A DNA stretch of 64,000 nt from UBA6120 sp964639215 (GTDB taxonomy: Bacteria; Bacillota_I; Bacilli_A; RFN20; CAG-826): NCBI GenBank assembly GCA_964639215.1, contig CAZXCV010000003.1, forward strand, positions 1-64,000, read 5' to 3'. Positions 63,584 to 64,000 of this stretch are shown in pieces; positions within the stretch are counted from its first letter, which is position 1; the number at the start of each line of letters is the position of its first letter. The notes below the pieces were generated by a model. The model did no database searches. It was not told where the DNA came from and saw nothing but the letters and a program-made list of their open reading frames with translations. Made by a program: the position numbers and the translations under genes.

Positions 63584-63720
63584 GGGCACAGGAAGCCGAA
63601 TATCACGACGGAATGTGTCCCCTTGGGCAACGCTTGATGGAAGGCGTTCAAACGCTCACGGGACGACACGTGGGGACGCTGCGGTTATTTGTCCTTGGGT
63701 GATATTCGGGTTTGTGTGCC
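63584..63720 (+). ncRNA. candidate structured non-coding RNA
   Basis: A ~137-nt, GC-richer segment with nested pairing: GGCACA (63585-63590) with TGTGCC (63715-63720); CCGAATATCAC (63596-63606) with GTGATATTCGG (63699-63709), 11 bp perfect; and two alternatives for the central arm, GTCCCC/GGGGAC (63617-63622 with 63672-63677) or GTGT/ACAC plus CCC/GGG. A small inner hairpin is AACGC/GCGTT. No open frame of note. I do not recognise the family. The second repeat copy would provide its terminator. Confidence 0.6.
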
Positions 63721-63724
63721 AACA

Positions 63725-63842
63725 AGTATGTAACGATACACTCCCAAATATCCTCATAGGATAAAAAAGCGTATCGTCATAGACACCTAGAAAAAAGGGT
63801 TATCTAAAGGCTCTGTAGAACAATCTATGGGGCCTTTTTACT
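63725..63842 (+). repeat. repeat copy 2 (~115 bp), terminator-bearing
   Basis: Second copy of the element at 63409. Its outer stem ACGATAC/GTATCGT (63733-63739 with 63771-63777) is perfect, and it encloses its own hairpin TATCCT-CAT-AGGATA (63749-63763). The terminator module is identical to that of copy 1. Confidence 0.8.
63809..63839 (+). terminator. terminator of repeat copy 2
   Basis: Same 11-position GGCTCTGTAGA/TCTATGGGGCC hairpin and T run as in copy 1; it would end the candidate ncRNA transcript. Confidence 0.85.
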
Positions 63843-63907
63843 TGAAGTGTCAGATTTTAAAGGACTTCATATATCAAGATTTTTCTCATTCAAAACTCAA
63901 ACAATTG

Positions 63908-63932
63908 AAGTCGTACTTGTACGACTTTTTTT
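63908..63932 (+). terminator. strong terminator of an unknown short transcript
   Basis: AAGTCGTAC/GTACGACTT, 9-bp stem, followed by a run of Ts. Only about 65 bp separate it from the previous terminator. That interval holds a TGAAGT/ACTTCA inverted repeat but no gene. Confidence 0.75.
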
Positions 63933-63953
63933 ATAGATACTGTGTATTTATTG

Positions 63954-63959
63954 TATAAT
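63954..63959 (+). promoter_or_regulatory. -10 element of the gene leaving the window
   Basis: TATAAT 20 bp before the ATG at 63980, with GAGG (63970-63973) as ribosome site. Confidence 0.5.
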
Positions 63960-63979
63960 AAGACAAGTCGAGGCTGCCC

Positions 63980-64000
63980 ATGAACAAAGTATTTAATACA
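63980..64000 (+). CDS. 5' end of a gene running off the window
   Basis: ATG with a GAGG ribosome site 6 nt upstream and a TATAAT; only MNKVFNT is visible, too little to name. Confidence 0.5.

Noticed and set aside
63584..63720. Candidate RNA as RNase P RNA, tmRNA or a known riboswitch
   Set aside because: The diagnostic conserved sequences of these RNAs are absent and the length does not fit; left unnamed.
1..64000. Mycoplasma genetic code (UGA = Trp)
   Set aside because: UGA ends tatD in an ATGA overlap with rnmV and ends yidC and mfd at the expected family lengths; Trp is encoded by TGG.
1..64000. CRISPR arrays, tRNA genes, insertion sequences or prophage
   Set aside because: No regular short repeats with spacers, no cloverleaf sequences and no transposase, integrase or phage genes were seen.

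Overview
The window is the replication-origin region of a low-GC Bacillota/Mycoplasmatota-type bacterium, probably from a draft or metagenome assembly because 15 Ns interrupt the end of dnaN. The gene order rpmH - origin - dnaA - dnaN - yaaA - recF - gyrB - gyrA is the Bacillota arrangement. UGA is read as stop: it ends tatD in a 4-bp overlap with rnmV and it ends mfd, so this is not a mycoplasma using UGA as Trp. Ser/Thr-rich lipoprotein linkers, pyruvate phosphate dikinase, a small bacterial SRP RNA and many extended -10 promoters fit a deep-branching Bacilli, Erysipelotrichia, Acholeplasma or RF39-like lineage. The exact taxon cannot be fixed from sequence alone.

Left arm (1-29564, mostly minus strand, reading away from the origin): RlmD-type RNA methyltransferase, a serine esterase, metG, rpmE; a plus-strand pair of an XRE regulator and an unusual 30-residue-repeat protein; tldD/tldE protease pair; degV; mscL; a minus operon psuG - tetR - iron alcohol dehydrogenase - M50-like membrane protein; a MacB-like ABC transporter and a lipoprotein; tadA, SRP RNA, a deoxyinosine DNA glycosylase, serS, a glycosyltransferase, gyrA, gyrB, recF, yaaA, dnaN, dnaA.

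Origin (29565-30010): about 445 bp with five close DnaA boxes. A perfect DnaA box also overlaps the probable dnaN promoter. Two perfect parS sites lie 4.6-4.7 kb to the right inside tatD and rnmV, implying ParB-dependent chromosome segregation.

Right arm (30011-64000, mostly plus): rpmH, rnpA, yidC, jag, mnmE, tatD, rnmV, ksgA, ispE, glmU; ppdK (minus); a phosphodiesterase and a large lipoprotein metallophosphoesterase; a minus cluster of tetR with two ABC half-transporters and a PAP2 phosphatase paired with a DUF368 polyprenyl-phosphate translocase; then pth, mfd, rqcP, tilS, a VOC dioxygenase-like gene (minus), ftsH, dus, lysS and the rpsF-ssb-rpsR operon. The right end carries no protein gene for about 575 bp. 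It holds two copies of a ~115-bp repeat, each ending in the same terminator, flanking a GC-richer, strongly base-paired candidate non-coding RNA.

Most genes are housekeeping: replication, translation, tRNA modification, membrane insertion, isoprenoid and amino-sugar supply, and polyprenyl-phosphate recycling. The most unusual signals are the 3'-end repeat/ncRNA locus, the parS pair, several genes whose extended -10 element sits only 5-10 nt before the start codon with no ribosome binding site (apparent leaderless mRNAs), substitutions at quinolone-contact positions in both gyrase subunits, and the XRE/repeat-protein pair.
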